NCBI GenBank assembly: GCA_020061355.1
Contig: JAGUYK010000008.1
Span: 1 to 64,000 of the forward strand
DNA length: 64,000 nt
Source: Ignavibacteriales bacterium
Lineage (GTDB): Bacteria > Bacteroidota > Ignavibacteria > Ignavibacteriales > Melioribacteraceae
Direction of reading: 5' to 3'
Part shown: piece after piece, positions 24,377 to 33,389 of the stretch
Layout: each line of letters begins with the position of its first letter
How positions within the stretch are numbered: position 1 is the stretch's first letter
Translations under genes and position numbers: made by a program
Notes under the pieces: generated by a model
Database searches by the model: none
What the model was told of the DNA's origin: nothing
What the model saw: only the letters and a program-made list of their open reading frames with translations

Positions 24377-25522
24377 CTAATTACTCATTAAATTAGTGAT
24401 GAACCTTATGTTCCTTGAAGATGAATTTGAAAATATAATCTTCAGAACTGCTGTAAGCGGCACAGAAAGAAACATTCCAATTATTCCCCATATATAACCC
24501 CAGAGCATTAATGAAAACAATATTACCAGGGGATTTAAACCGAGCCGATCGCCAAATACTTTCGGTTCAATAATATTCCCGATAATATTCTGTATGAGAA
24601 TAAGTGTTGCCATCACGAGTAGTGCGTATCCGAAAGATTCATACTGAATAAGTGTCATCAATGAAATCATCATTACGGCAATGACCGAACCGATATTGGG
24701 GATGAAATTCAACAGAATCGAAAGAACTGCCCATACTATAACAAATTCAACTCCAAATGACCAGGAAACTATGCCGACAATAATACCCAGCAATAAGCTT
24801 ATCATAAATTTCGTAATTATATATTTCTGTACTTTCTCCGTAATATCCTTAAAGGTCTTCTGCAACTTTGATTCTCTCTGAATGGTTAATGTTGCAAGAT
24901 CTTCATCAATTGTATAATGATGCTCTTTATCTAGATCTTCTTTTATTAACAATTCTTTTTTAATTTTTCTCAGAGAAGACTTAACTCCTTTTTCGACATA
25001 ACGTAATCTTATGGCTTCAACAACTTTTTCGTGTCCGCTGCTAATAAAAATAAAGAAGAAAAGGATTAAAAAAATATAAGTGACAACATCAACAGTAGAT
25101 GCAAAAATTCCACCGGCTAAACCACCGTAATCGTATGATTCAAACAGATGCGAAATATTAAAGTTCGTTAGTGAAGCATCTGTAATTCCGAGCGATTTTG
25201 CTGAAGTGCTTATCAGGTGATTTAATTTTATCTCGATTACAGGCAGTTGGCGCCCGAACTGAACAAATGCATCGATTATCAGTTTTGAAGATCCCCAGAT
25301 GAATACGACGGAAACAAGAATATCAATTACAATAGCCATACTATGAGGAACTTTAATTTTTGTTAGAAGTTTGTTAAGCGGTTCAAAAAGGAAAAACAAA
25401 AAGTATGCAATTACTAAAGGCAAAAAGATGTGTTGAAGCTCTTTCAATACAAAGAAAATAAGAATTAGTCCAACAGCGGAAATAAAAAATTTTATTACGG
25501 GATCAGTGCTAAATTTTTTCAT
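24377..25522 (-). CDS. AI-2E (PerM/YdiK) family membrane transporter
   Basis: A 381-residue polytopic membrane protein with about eight helices: two near the N-terminus, one at about 67-90, one at about 145-165, and a C-terminal group from about 238 to 365. The family signature NFIPNIGSVIAVM (about 273-285) and the LGLNPLVILFSLMLWGYIWGIIGMF block are present. A charged cytoplasmic loop (about 168-235) is somewhat long. Family members export small molecules or act as antiporters; the substrate here is unknown. It converges with the aspartase gene, 11 bp apart. Confidence 0.85.
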   Translation of the reverse strand: MKKFSTDPVIKFFISAVGLILIFFVLKELQHIFLPLVIAYFLFFLFEPLNKLLTKIKVPHSMAIVIDILVSVVFIWGSSKLIIDAFVQFGRQLPVIEIKLNHLISTSAKSLGITDASLTNFNISHLFESYDYGGLAGGIFASTVDVVTYIFLILFFFIFISSGHEKVVEAIRLRYVEKGVKSSLRKIKKELLIKEDLDKEHHYTIDEDLATLTIQRESKLQKTFKDITEKVQKYIITKFMISLLLGIIVGIVSWSFGVEFVIVWAVLSILLNFIPNIGSVIAVMMISLMTLIQYESFGYALLVMATLILIQNIIGNIIEPKVFGDRLGLNPLVILFSLMLWGYIWGIIGMFLSVPLTAVLKIIFSNSSSRNIRFITNLMSN

Positions 25523-25621
25523 AGAAATGATTTGTTTGTTGTCACAAAATAATTAAAAAATGAGATTTTTCTAACTATTAAATTTCTTAAATTAAATAAC
25601 CAATAATTAGCATAAATAAAA

Positions 25622-27004
25622 ATGATGGGAAGTAAATTGAGTCGTAAAAAAATTATTCTTATTGATTTTCTTTTCTTAATAATCACAATTCATTTTGTAA
25701 GTTGTCAGCCGCAGGATGAAATTAATAATTTAAATAACGCAACTTCATTTGAACCGCCGGAATGGAGCAATAATGCAACAATATACGAGGTAAACGTTAG
25801 ACAATTTACTCAAGAAGGAACATTTAACGCTTTTGCTTCTCATCTTCCAAAATTAAAAGAGATGGGAATAGATATATTATGGCTTATGCCAATTCATCCG
25901 ATTGGTTTAAAAAACCGGAAAGGTACTTTAGGAAGTTATTATTCAGTTAAGGATTATACTGACATTAATCCGGAGTTCGGAACATTAGATGATTTTAAAA
26001 ACCTTGTAAAAGATGCACATGAACTCGGAATGTACGTGATCATTGATTGGGTTGCCAATCACACATCGTGGGATAATGTCTGGACTGAAAAGCATCCTGA
26101 ATTTTTTACCAGGGACAGCAAAGGGAATTATGTTTCACCGTATGATTGGACTGATGTAATTGACCTCAATTACGATAATAAAGAGTTATGGAATTATATG
26201 CGCGATGCAATGAAATACTGGGTAGATGAGTGTGATATTGACGGTTTCCGTTGCGACGTTGCTGCAATGGTTCCTCTTGAATTCTGGAAGTGGCTGCGTC
26301 CGCAACTTGAATCGAATAAAAAATTATTTATGCTTGCCGAAGCACATGAACCGGAACTTCACAAAGCTTTTGATATGACTTATAATTGGCAACTGAAAGA
26401 TTTATTTGTTGATATTGCCAAAGGAACTAAAAGCCCTGATGATCTATACCGTCATTTTGAAGAAGAAAAAAGTGTGTATCCTAAAGATGCCTTCAGGATG
26501 GTTTTTACAACCAACCACGATGAAAATTCATGGCAGGGTACAGATATTGAGCGATTTGGAGATTTCGCCGAGCAATTTGCTGTGATTTCATGTGTGGTCT
26601 CGGGGATGCCTCTGGTTTATTCGGGTATGGAAAGCGGACTTAATAAACGACTTAAATTTTTTGAGAAGGATCCAATTCTCTGGAAAGAGAGCAAATACAG
26701 AGGATTGTATACAAAACTCTTTTCCCTTAAAAAACATAATCCGGCACTTTGGAATGGTTCGTTCGGCGGTGAAATGAATTACGTCGATACCGGAATTAAG
26801 CAGGTGTTCTCCTTTGTGCGTCAGAAGGACGACAACAAAATATTTGCTCTGTTTAATCTTTCAAAGAATAGTACAACGGTTTCCATAGATAACCCTTTAA
26901 TAGACGGTGAATATAAAAGTTTGTTTTCTGAAGAGATTTATAATTTTAATTCAAAAAAGAGTTTAACTTTAGAGCCATATTCTTATTTAATTCTATTTCG
27001 TTAA
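25622..27004 (+). CDS. Lipoprotein alpha-amylase family (GH13) glycoside hydrolase
   Basis: A 460-residue GH13 enzyme anchored as a lipoprotein: the signal ends in the lipobox FVSC with Cys28. Conserved regions are DWVANHT (142-148), GFRCDVAA with nucleophile Asp212, MLAEAHE with acid/base Glu240, and TTNHDEN with stabiliser Asp300. A C-terminal beta domain follows (about 395-460). It acts on alpha-glucans, probably maltodextrins in the periplasm or at the outer membrane; exact specificity is not readable. It stands next to a PAS sensor kinase gene 28 bp downstream. Confidence 0.9.
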   Translation: MMGSKLSRKKIILIDFLFLIITIHFVSCQPQDEINNLNNATSFEPPEWSNNATIYEVNVRQFTQEGTFNAFASHLPKLKEMGIDILWLMPIHPIGLKNRKGTLGSYYSVKDYTDINPEFGTLDDFKNLVKDAHELGMYVIIDWVANHTSWDNVWTEKHPEFFTRDSKGNYVSPYDWTDVIDLNYDNKELWNYMRDAMKYWVDECDIDGFRCDVAAMVPLEFWKWLRPQLESNKKLFMLAEAHEPELHKAFDMTYNWQLKDLFVDIAKGTKSPDDLYRHFEEEKSVYPKDAFRMVFTTNHDENSWQGTDIERFGDFAEQFAVISCVVSGMPLVYSGMESGLNKRLKFFEKDPILWKESKYRGLYTKLFSLKKHNPALWNGSFGGEMNYVDTGIKQVFSFVRQKDDNKIFALFNLSKNSTTVSIDNPLIDGEYKSLFSEEIYNFNSKKSLTLEPYSYLILFR

Positions 27005-27032
27005 TAACTTTTAACAATCAGCAAATTATTGA

Positions 27033-29585
27033 ATGGGTCACAAGCAGAAGATCGGCAAAAAAGGTAAAGGATTATATTTTTATATTCTTATTTCCGGAGT
27101 ATTGGTATCACTTGCGGTACTATATGTAATGCTTCTTGGTTTTAGGATTAATTTTATCTTTGGACAATTAATTGACTCTGCAACAAAAGTTAAGATGAGC
27201 GTTGCAAATGCGAAATTCGAGTTTATTAATAGCTCAAACGACACAACAAATGCTTCTCTTATCAGTGCATGGGAACATTTAAGTCTTGCGGAATTCTATG
27301 CAGGCAAATTGCTGGAAGAGAAAGATAAGATTGCGGTAATTGCTTTACCGATAATTGATGAAGAGATAAAATCAAAGGTACAGAACCTCCAGGTTTTACT
27401 TCTTGAGTACAGGGGTGCTTCAAGTAAACTGCTGCAAAGCAAATCTAAATCAGGTCAGAAGACAGGGGAATTATTCAATAACATTGTTCATTTATCAGAT
27501 GACATAGAACAGGATATCCGCAATCTACTTGATTCCGAAATAAATGTATTCAGATTTTCTTTGTTTGGTTTGATTAGTTTTTGTGTTCTACTTCCTTTCG
27601 TATCCTTATTCATATTTTATAGATATGAGAAACAGCGCACTTCTTTCATTAGGCAAATTGAAGCTGCCAGCTTAACACTTGAAAAGGGTCTTCATAAAAA
27701 AACCAGAGTTGAAGGAGCCCTTCAGGAAACACAGAGACAGCTTACAACACTTATTCAAAACTTACCTGGAATAGTTTACAGATGTAAGAATGATGCCGAA
27801 TGGACGATGGAATTCGTAAGCGATAAGTGTTACCAAATAACCGGCTATAAACCCAGCGAGTTAATCGACAACAAAGCTATTGCTTACAGTCAGCTTATCC
27901 ATCCGCAGGATAGAATAAAAATATTGGATCAAATTCAAAAAGCTGTCGAACAAAGAAAAACATTTCAGCTGGTTTATAGAATCAAGACAGCTTCAGGTTA
28001 TGAAAAGTGGGTCTGGGAAGAAGGTATCGGGATATTCAGCGAAAGAGAGGATGAATTAATTGCGCTGGAAGGATTTATTACAGATATAACCGAACAAAAA
28101 ATTGTTGAAGACCAGCTCCAACTTCAAAGTAACGCTTTAGAAGCAGCCGCTAACGGAATTGTGATAACTGATAATAATGCGAACCTGATATGGGCAAACA
28201 GTGCTTTCTGGAAGTTAACGGGATATTCTCTGTCTGATTATTCCGAAGGCAAAATTCATGTTTTCAAATCCAATCAACATGATATCTCATATTTCGAAAA
28301 CATGTGGGATACTATTAAAAGCGGTGACCTCTGGCGCGGAGAAATGATTAACAAAAAGAAGGACGGGTCAATTTACTTCGAAGAAATGACCATTACGCCG
28401 ATACGAAATTCAGAAAATAAAATAATATACTATGTTGCGATAAAGCAGGATATCACCGAAAGAAAAAAATCTGAAGAAGCCCTGCGTGAAAACGAATTTC
28501 GATTCAGAGGTTTGTACGAAAATGCAACTGTGGGTATTTTCAGAACTTCCCTTGCCGGTAAAATACTAATGGCAAATCCTGCCCTCTTAAAAATTATTGG
28601 CTTTGACTCGTTGGAAGATGTTTCAAAAATTGAGGCTAAAGATGCTTATACCGATCCTAACACCAGAATGGTGTTCACAAAAGAACTGAACACAAAAAAC
28701 AAAGTAGTTGGTTTTGAATCTAAATGGAAAAAGAAAGATGGAACTATAATTTACGTTCGCGAAAGTGCACGGTTGGTAAAAGACCAGGACGATAAACCTC
28801 TTTATTACGAAGGCACGGTTGAAGATATAACTGATAAAAAGATTGCAGAAGAACAGCTTATTGGCGCTAAGGAACGCGCAGAACAATCGGACCGTCTGAA
28901 ATCCGAATTCCTTGCACAGATGTCGCATGAAATAAGAACACCGTTGAATGTAATACTCAGTTTTACAAGCATGATGAAAGACGAACTTCAGGATCAGGTT
29001 GATGAAGATTTGAAAAAGGGATTTGATGTTATTGACGAAGAAGGAAAACGAATTATGAGAACCATTGAGCTTATCATAAACATGTCGGAGCTTCAAACCG
29101 GTTCTTATAATTTCAAGGAAAAGGAATTCGATCTTTTCAAACATGTAATCAAAAAGCAATACGAGAATTATCTGCCATTTACAAAACAGAAAAAAATTGC
29201 CTTCGAATTACTAAATAATGTTGAGCAATCGACTGTAACTGCTGACGAGTATTCGATAAATCAAATTTTTTATCATCTTATTGATAATGCTATAAAATAT
29301 ACTCAAACCGGGAAAGTTGAAGTCAGTATCAATTGTGATCCAAGAAATAATTTGTATGTTGATGTAGCCGATACCGGAATCGGTATTTCGGAAGAATATA
29401 TGAAAATGCTCTTCACACCTTTTACAAGAGAGGAGAAGGGTTATACTCGTAATTTTGAAGGAAACGGACTAGGACTTGCCCTTGTAAAGAAATACTGCGA
29501 ATTAAATAATGCAGAGATAAAAGTAACCAGCCGAAAAGGAAAAGGATCTTTATTTAGAGTAACCTTCCACAAAAAACAAAATTAG
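27033..29585 (+). CDS. Membrane sensor histidine kinase with three PAS domains
   Basis: An 850-residue kinase. A first membrane helix (about 17-38) and a second (about 175-198) bracket a helical extracytoplasmic sensor. Then come a coiled coil and three PAS/PAC units (about 240-355, 360-478, 485-605; each ends with a DITE/DITDKK linker). The HisKA domain has His632 in QMSHEIRTP, and a HATPase with NAIKY, DTGIGIS and GNGLGLALV. Unlike the kinase at 5048, all catalytic residues are present. No receiver domain or response regulator is adjacent. A GNAT gene starts 2 bp after it and tlpA-like follows, suggesting one transcript. Confidence 0.9.
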   Translation: MGHKQKIGKKGKGLYFYILISGVLVSLAVLYVMLLGFRINFIFGQLIDSATKVKMSVANAKFEFINSSNDTTNASLISAWEHLSLAEFYAGKLLEEKDKIAVIALPIIDEEIKSKVQNLQVLLLEYRGASSKLLQSKSKSGQKTGELFNNIVHLSDDIEQDIRNLLDSEINVFRFSLFGLISFCVLLPFVSLFIFYRYEKQRTSFIRQIEAASLTLEKGLHKKTRVEGALQETQRQLTTLIQNLPGIVYRCKNDAEWTMEFVSDKCYQITGYKPSELIDNKAIAYSQLIHPQDRIKILDQIQKAVEQRKTFQLVYRIKTASGYEKWVWEEGIGIFSEREDELIALEGFITDITEQKIVEDQLQLQSNALEAAANGIVITDNNANLIWANSAFWKLTGYSLSDYSEGKIHVFKSNQHDISYFENMWDTIKSGDLWRGEMINKKKDGSIYFEEMTITPIRNSENKIIYYVAIKQDITERKKSEEALRENEFRFRGLYENATVGIFRTSLAGKILMANPALLKIIGFDSLEDVSKIEAKDAYTDPNTRMVFTKELNTKNKVVGFESKWKKKDGTIIYVRESARLVKDQDDKPLYYEGTVEDITDKKIAEEQLIGAKERAEQSDRLKSEFLAQMSHEIRTPLNVILSFTSMMKDELQDQVDEDLKKGFDVIDEEGKRIMRTIELIINMSELQTGSYNFKEKEFDLFKHVIKKQYENYLPFTKQKKIAFELLNNVEQSTVTADEYSINQIFYHLIDNAIKYTQTGKVEVSINCDPRNNLYVDVADTGIGISEEYMKMLFTPFTREEKGYTRNFEGNGLGLALVKKYCELNNAEIKVTSRKGKGSLFRVTFHKKQN

Positions 29586-29587
29586 AA

Positions 29588-30154
29588 ATGGAATTAAGAA
29601 TTTATCCTCTTACAAAAAGTAGATGGAAAGATTTCGAAAAACTTTTTGGTGAAAGAGGAGCATGCGGCGGATGCTGGTGTATGTGGTGGCGTTTAAATAG
29701 ATCTGATTTTAATAAGAGTAAGGGTTCCGGTAATAAGAAAAAAATGAAAACGCTGGTTAATGATGGCATTGTGCCGGGTGTTCTTGTTTATTATCACAAT
29801 AAAATTATCGGCTGGTGCTCGGTTGCACCGCGTGAGCAATTCTCTGTTCTGGAAAACTCCAGGATTCTGAAAAAAATTGATGAAGAAAAAGTCTGGTCTA
29901 TTGTCTGCTTCTTTGTTGATAGAAAATATAGGGGACTTGGTATTTCGGTGGAGGTTATTAAAAGTGTTGTTGAATATTTAATGAAAAAGAAAGTTAAAAT
30001 CATTGAGGGTTATCCTGTAGAACCTAAAAAAGATGATTTGCCTACTGTTTTTGCATGGACCGGTTTTGCTTCAGCATTCCGTAAAGCTGGATTTATTGAA
30101 TGCGCACGGCGTTCGGAGACAAGACCAATAATGAGGTATTTTATTCAACCATAA
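29588..30154 (+). CDS. GNAT family N-acetyltransferase
   Basis: A 188-residue GNAT protein. The N-terminal ACGGCWCMWWR (about 25-35) marks a subgroup of acetyltransferases with a cysteine-rich start. The CoA-binding motif A appears as VCFFVDRKYRGLGISVEVIKSVVEYL (about 106-131). The C-terminal part AFRKAGFIECARRS is also typical. The substrate is unknown. It starts 2 bp after the PAS kinase stop and 10 bp before the thioredoxin-like gene. Confidence 0.8.
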   Translation: MELRIYPLTKSRWKDFEKLFGERGACGGCWCMWWRLNRSDFNKSKGSGNKKKMKTLVNDGIVPGVLVYYHNKIIGWCSVAPREQFSVLENSRILKKIDEEKVWSIVCFFVDRKYRGLGISVEVIKSVVEYLMKKKVKIIEGYPVEPKKDDLPTVFAWTGFASAFRKAGFIECARRSETRPIMRYFIQP

Positions 30155-30164
30155 TGGACTTGAA

Positions 30165-30683
30165 ATGAAAACTAAACTTTTTATCATTTTGATTCTTTTT
30201 TTAATTTCATCCGCATTGATTGCCCAGGATGATGTTGCCTCTTCCACACTTCTTAATTTGGGCGATAGACTGCCTTCTTTTAATGTTCCTTCCCTTAGCG
30301 GTGGAACATATTCGTCGAATGAACTGAAAGGGAAGGTGATCCTGATAAATTTCTGGGCTACATGGTGTCCACCTTGCAGAGCAGAATTTCCGTTATTACA
30401 AAAAGATATTTATGATACGATAAAGGAGAGTAATTTCAGGGTAATGGCAATCTCGCGGGGTGAAGAAATCGATACTGTCAAAAATTTTATTGATAAATAT
30501 AAATACACATTCCCGGTTTACTTAGATAAAGAGGCAAAAGTATATAACCTGTTTGCGAATAAATATATTCCCAGAAATTTTGTGATCGGAAAAGACGGAA
30601 TAGTTAAGTGGGCATCAACAGGTTTCAAAAAAGACGAATTCTATGAAATGGTTAATTTGATTAAGAAGGAGTTAAAAAAGTAG
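30165..30683 (+). CDS. Periplasmic TlpA/ResA-like thioredoxin
   Basis: A 172-residue secreted thiol-disulfide oxidoreductase. A signal peptide (about 1-20, cut at LIAQ) precedes a TlpA-like thioredoxin fold with the active-site WCPPC (Cys68, Cys71) and the cis-proline region NKYIPRNFVIGKDG. Such proteins reduce disulfides in the periplasm, for example in cytochrome c maturation. The partner is not evident, as no ccs or dsbD genes are near. It is the last gene of the kinase-GNAT-tlpA run and converges with a lipoprotein gene. Confidence 0.88.
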   Translation: MKTKLFIILILFLISSALIAQDDVASSTLLNLGDRLPSFNVPSLSGGTYSSNELKGKVILINFWATWCPPCRAEFPLLQKDIYDTIKESNFRVMAISRGEEIDTVKNFIDKYKYTFPVYLDKEAKVYNLFANKYIPRNFVIGKDGIVKWASTGFKKDEFYEMVNLIKKELKK

Positions 30684-30736
30684 GGATTGTTAATCCATCA
30701 TAATAAAAAACGCACTTTAGATTTTTTTGATATTGA

Positions 30737-31891
30737 TTACTCTTTCGCAATTATATAGTTAAAAAGTTTGCTGTTATCTGTTTTTATATACTCTTTTTCA
30801 ATTAATCTGTTTGCTGCTTCTGCTATTATATATTTATAAATCCAGAATGACCATTCACGAAAACTTGTTTCCTCTTTATAGACCGATTGCAAATAATGTT
30901 TAACAAGCTGGGGACGTTGATTATCAAGGTAGCGAATCAAATCATTTGTTATAATTTCCGCAATCTCAAAAAGTGTTTTATTCTCATCCTTTGTTATTCT
31001 TGCCAACGATAATCTATTGCTTTTTACTATCCCGTATTTTGTAAATGCATCGGCATAATCCGGAGGCGCTGAATGAATTAAACCCTTAATGGATTTAACC
31101 AGATTATCAATAAGGTGCTTTTTGAAAGTCGTGCTGTCTTCGTTTTCACTCATTCCAAAATCAGAAATCAGTTTGTCTCGTGAAATATCTGCAAAATTAT
31201 CTTCAGTCCAGACATCACCGAATGTACATAAGTAATAATCTTCGTATTCGATACACCAGTTACCCAAAAGAGAAAATTGTTTTGATGGTTCCTCATTGCT
31301 CCTTTGGTTTATTAATAAATAATACCGTTCTCCACTCCTTTGTGGCGGTTTGGCTCTTAAAAATTTTTCTTCAATATTCTTAATCTGCCACTTATCCAAC
31401 AGTGCATTATATAAAATGAACATTGCGGCATCTTCAAAAGATTCTTTTGCAAAACCGGGCATTAGCTTATGTGAGTCTCTAATTATTTTATAGCGGTCAA
31501 TTATAATCTCAGCTACCTTACTTCCGAACTCACCGGTAAAACTTCTAATCTCCTTTTCATTTTCTGAATTAACAACCATGCATGCCGGGATAAACTTTCC
31601 GTCGTTTGATTTCTTTACCAACCCTTCGCCGTAAAGTGTGTTGATAATTAAACCATAATCGTCATTGTTCATTTTGAAGTGATCTATAATTTCTTCGGTT
31701 TCAACCTTATTATGGAGAAGTAAAATTATTTCCTTTAGATTTCTTTGATTAAGATCAAGAATGGATGATTTTACTTCTTGCGGATAGATTACTATACCGG
31801 ATTCAGCTTTTAACATATCGGAAGTATCATCTTTGGATGTGCATGATAATAAAACTAACAAAAGTGATAAAACACTAAATAGCTTTTTCAT
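30737..31891 (-). CDS. Uncharacterised lipoprotein with winged-helix-like segment
   Basis: A 384-residue protein with a lipoprotein signal: MKKLFSVLSLLLVLLSCTSK, lipobox LLSC. Just after the anchor, residues about 45-105 look like a winged helix (LNQRNLKEIILLLHNKVETEEIIDHFKMN, then LIINTLYGEGLVKKSNDGKF), which is odd for an exported protein. The rest is mostly helical with aromatic-rich stretches (NWCIEYEDYYLCTFGDVW) and does not match a family I recognise. The ATG at 31891 gives a clean signal peptide, so it is preferred to 31903. It is 26 bp after the methyltransferase stop on the same strand. Confidence 0.65.
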   Translation of the reverse strand: MKKLFSVLSLLLVLLSCTSKDDTSDMLKAESGIVIYPQEVKSSILDLNQRNLKEIILLLHNKVETEEIIDHFKMNNDDYGLIINTLYGEGLVKKSNDGKFIPACMVVNSENEKEIRSFTGEFGSKVAEIIIDRYKIIRDSHKLMPGFAKESFEDAAMFILYNALLDKWQIKNIEEKFLRAKPPQRSGERYYLLINQRSNEEPSKQFSLLGNWCIEYEDYYLCTFGDVWTEDNFADISRDKLISDFGMSENEDSTTFKKHLIDNLVKSIKGLIHSAPPDYADAFTKYGIVKSNRLSLARITKDENKTLFEIAEIITNDLIRYLDNQRPQLVKHYLQSVYKEETSFREWSFWIYKYIIAEAANRLIEKEYIKTDNSKLFNYIIAKE

Positions 31892-31917
31892 ATTAGCAAT
31901 CAAATAAGTTGTATAAT

Positions 31918-32910
31918 TTAATTTTTTATTCCAATTAACAGGTTAGAACCGAAGCTTGTATTTTTACGCTCGATTCTAGAAATACCGGAACTCTTAAACC
32001 ATTCCCTGATTTCTTCTTCCGTATATGTATCTCCGCGTTCAGTGCCGACAAGCATATTTAATGCAAACAGAGTTCCGCTCAATGGTTCTGTTCTATCATC
32101 CTTCATAATAAAATCACGGATGATTATTTGACCTCCGTTGTTCAGTGTATTTGCACACTTAGCAATTAGTTGCTTGTTCTGCTCATAACTATTGATATGA
32201 ACAATAGCAGAGAGTAACATCAAATCGTATCCGGTACCGAAAGAATCAGCCAGATAATCTCCTTCGATGAATTCAACATTGTTAAGCATATTAGATTGTT
32301 CAGCGTATTTTTTTGTTAAAGGTATTATATCCGGCAAATCAAATATTACACCTTTCATACCGGGATTCTTCGACATAAACTCATAAGTAAAGGCACCAGA
32401 CCCAGCGCCAATATCCAGCATCTTTTTTACATTAGATAAATCGAGCATCAGCGAAATTATTTTAGCTTCGTGTTGGGCACGGTAGTGCATAGCTGAGATA
32501 AAATTTTCCCGCCAGATTTCCTTTTTATAATTATTTTTTTTATAAATGGAAGTACCTTCTTTAACGGCATCCGTTAATGTACTCCACGAATCCCACAAAT
32601 GATTTGTGTGGTGAAGGCTGCCCATATATTCCGGCTTACCCTTTATAAAGTATTTTTTTGAAGATTCCGTGTTATAAAACTTACCATGAAGTTTTTTCAG
32701 AAAGCCCAGGGCAACTAGAGCATTCATAAACCGGTCGGTAGCCCTTTCATCCGTTCCCAGTATTCGTGCAACATCAGCCGGCAGCATCAAATGGTTATCA
32801 ATCACACTGAATAAATCCAGTTCAATGGCCGTAAGAAGAACTCTGCTCTGCTGAAATGAATTAGCAAAATTACGAATGCTTTCCGGTGTTAATATTTCAT
32901 TGCCCTGCAT
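31918..32910 (-). CDS. SAM-dependent O-methyltransferase (acetylserotonin/caffeate OMT-like fold)
   Basis: A class I methyltransferase of the plant-type O-methyltransferase family. The N-terminal helical dimerisation/winged-helix domain (about 10-90) includes LLTAIELDLFSVIDN and ERATDRFMNALVALGFL. The SAM-binding motif I is LDIGAGSGAFTYEF. Then come FDLPDIIPLTKKY, FIEGDYL, and the C-terminal IRDFIMKDD. The start at 32910 is preferred to 32979, because the 23 extra residues are unlike the family. It has about 330 residues. The acceptor is unknown; bacterial homologues act on phenolics, polyketides or quinone precursors. Confidence 0.8.
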   Translation of the reverse strand: MQGNEILTPESIRNFANSFQQSRVLLTAIELDLFSVIDNHLMLPADVARILGTDERATDRFMNALVALGFLKKLHGKFYNTESSKKYFIKGKPEYMGSLHHTNHLWDSWSTLTDAVKEGTSIYKKNNYKKEIWRENFISAMHYRAQHEAKIISLMLDLSNVKKMLDIGAGSGAFTYEFMSKNPGMKGVIFDLPDIIPLTKKYAEQSNMLNNVEFIEGDYLADSFGTGYDLMLLSAIVHINSYEQNKQLIAKCANTLNNGGQIIIRDFIMKDDRTEPLSGTLFALNMLVGTERGDTYTEEEIREWFKSSGISRIERKNTSFGSNLLIGIKN

Positions 32911-33020
32911 TTCAAATCCATTAAATAGTGCAAAACAAAAATAATATTTGATACTTGTTAATGCAGATATTTTTTTCAAATCATTCTCTTGGATTCTATT
33001 GATAGGGAGCAGAAATAAAT

Positions 33021-33341
33021 TTAAAGTTTACCCTGCTTATAGAGGAACTGAGTTCTTAGTCTTAGCATTTGCCTTTCTATTATAAGATCGGCAAGCTTTT
33101 CTGTTACTGTTGTCTTGTCTTTTGAATGCAGAATTTCCTGAACCTTTGATTCGCTGACATCAATACGATATAAGCTGTTTAAAAAACGCTCGTAGTCTCT
33201 TGACATTAATTCGTTGATCCTTTTCACTAAAAATTCTTTTATTAATGCAAGGTTTGCGGCAACCGGAAGAGAGGATCCTTCAAGTGAAAAATCTTTGGAG
33301 AGTTTTGCAATAAGAGCCGTGTAAAGTTCTTTTTCGTCCAT
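33021..33341 (-). CDS. Small conserved helical protein of unknown function
   Basis: A 106-residue, all-helical protein without a signal peptide or membrane segment. It contains LALIKEFLVKRINELMSRDYERFLNSLYRIDVSESKVQEIL and LADLIIERQMLRLRTQFLYKQG (motif pieces named, not contiguous). I recall similar small proteins in Bacteroidota with the same RIDV and LIIERQ blocks, but no function. The ATG at 33341 is chosen because the frame upstream crosses a palindromic hairpin. It follows the NatAB-type ABC genes on the same strand and may be co-transcribed. Confidence 0.65.
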   Translation of the reverse strand: MDEKELYTALIAKLSKDFSLEGSSLPVAANLALIKEFLVKRINELMSRDYERFLNSLYRIDVSESKVQEILHSKDKTTVTEKLADLIIERQMLRLRTQFLYKQGKL

Positions 33342-33354
33342 TTTCAAAATTATT

Positions 33355-33379
33355 AGGGACAGGGAGCTACCCTGTCCCT
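33355..33379. repeat. Intercistronic GC-rich hairpin
   Basis: AGGGACAGGG (33355-33364) and CCCTGTCCCT (33370-33379) form a perfect 10-bp stem with the loop AGCTA. It sits in the 48-bp gap between the ABC permease stop and the small helical protein. No T-run follows, so it is more likely an mRNA-stabilising or REP-type element than a terminator. Confidence 0.65.
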
Positions 33380-33389
33380 GCAAAATAAT

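Noticed and set aside
28623..29159. 178-codon open frame opposite the PAS kinase
   Set aside because: It lies fully opposite the conserved HisKA region. The product is Phe/Leu/Ile-rich, which is typical of antisense reading of AT-rich coding DNA.
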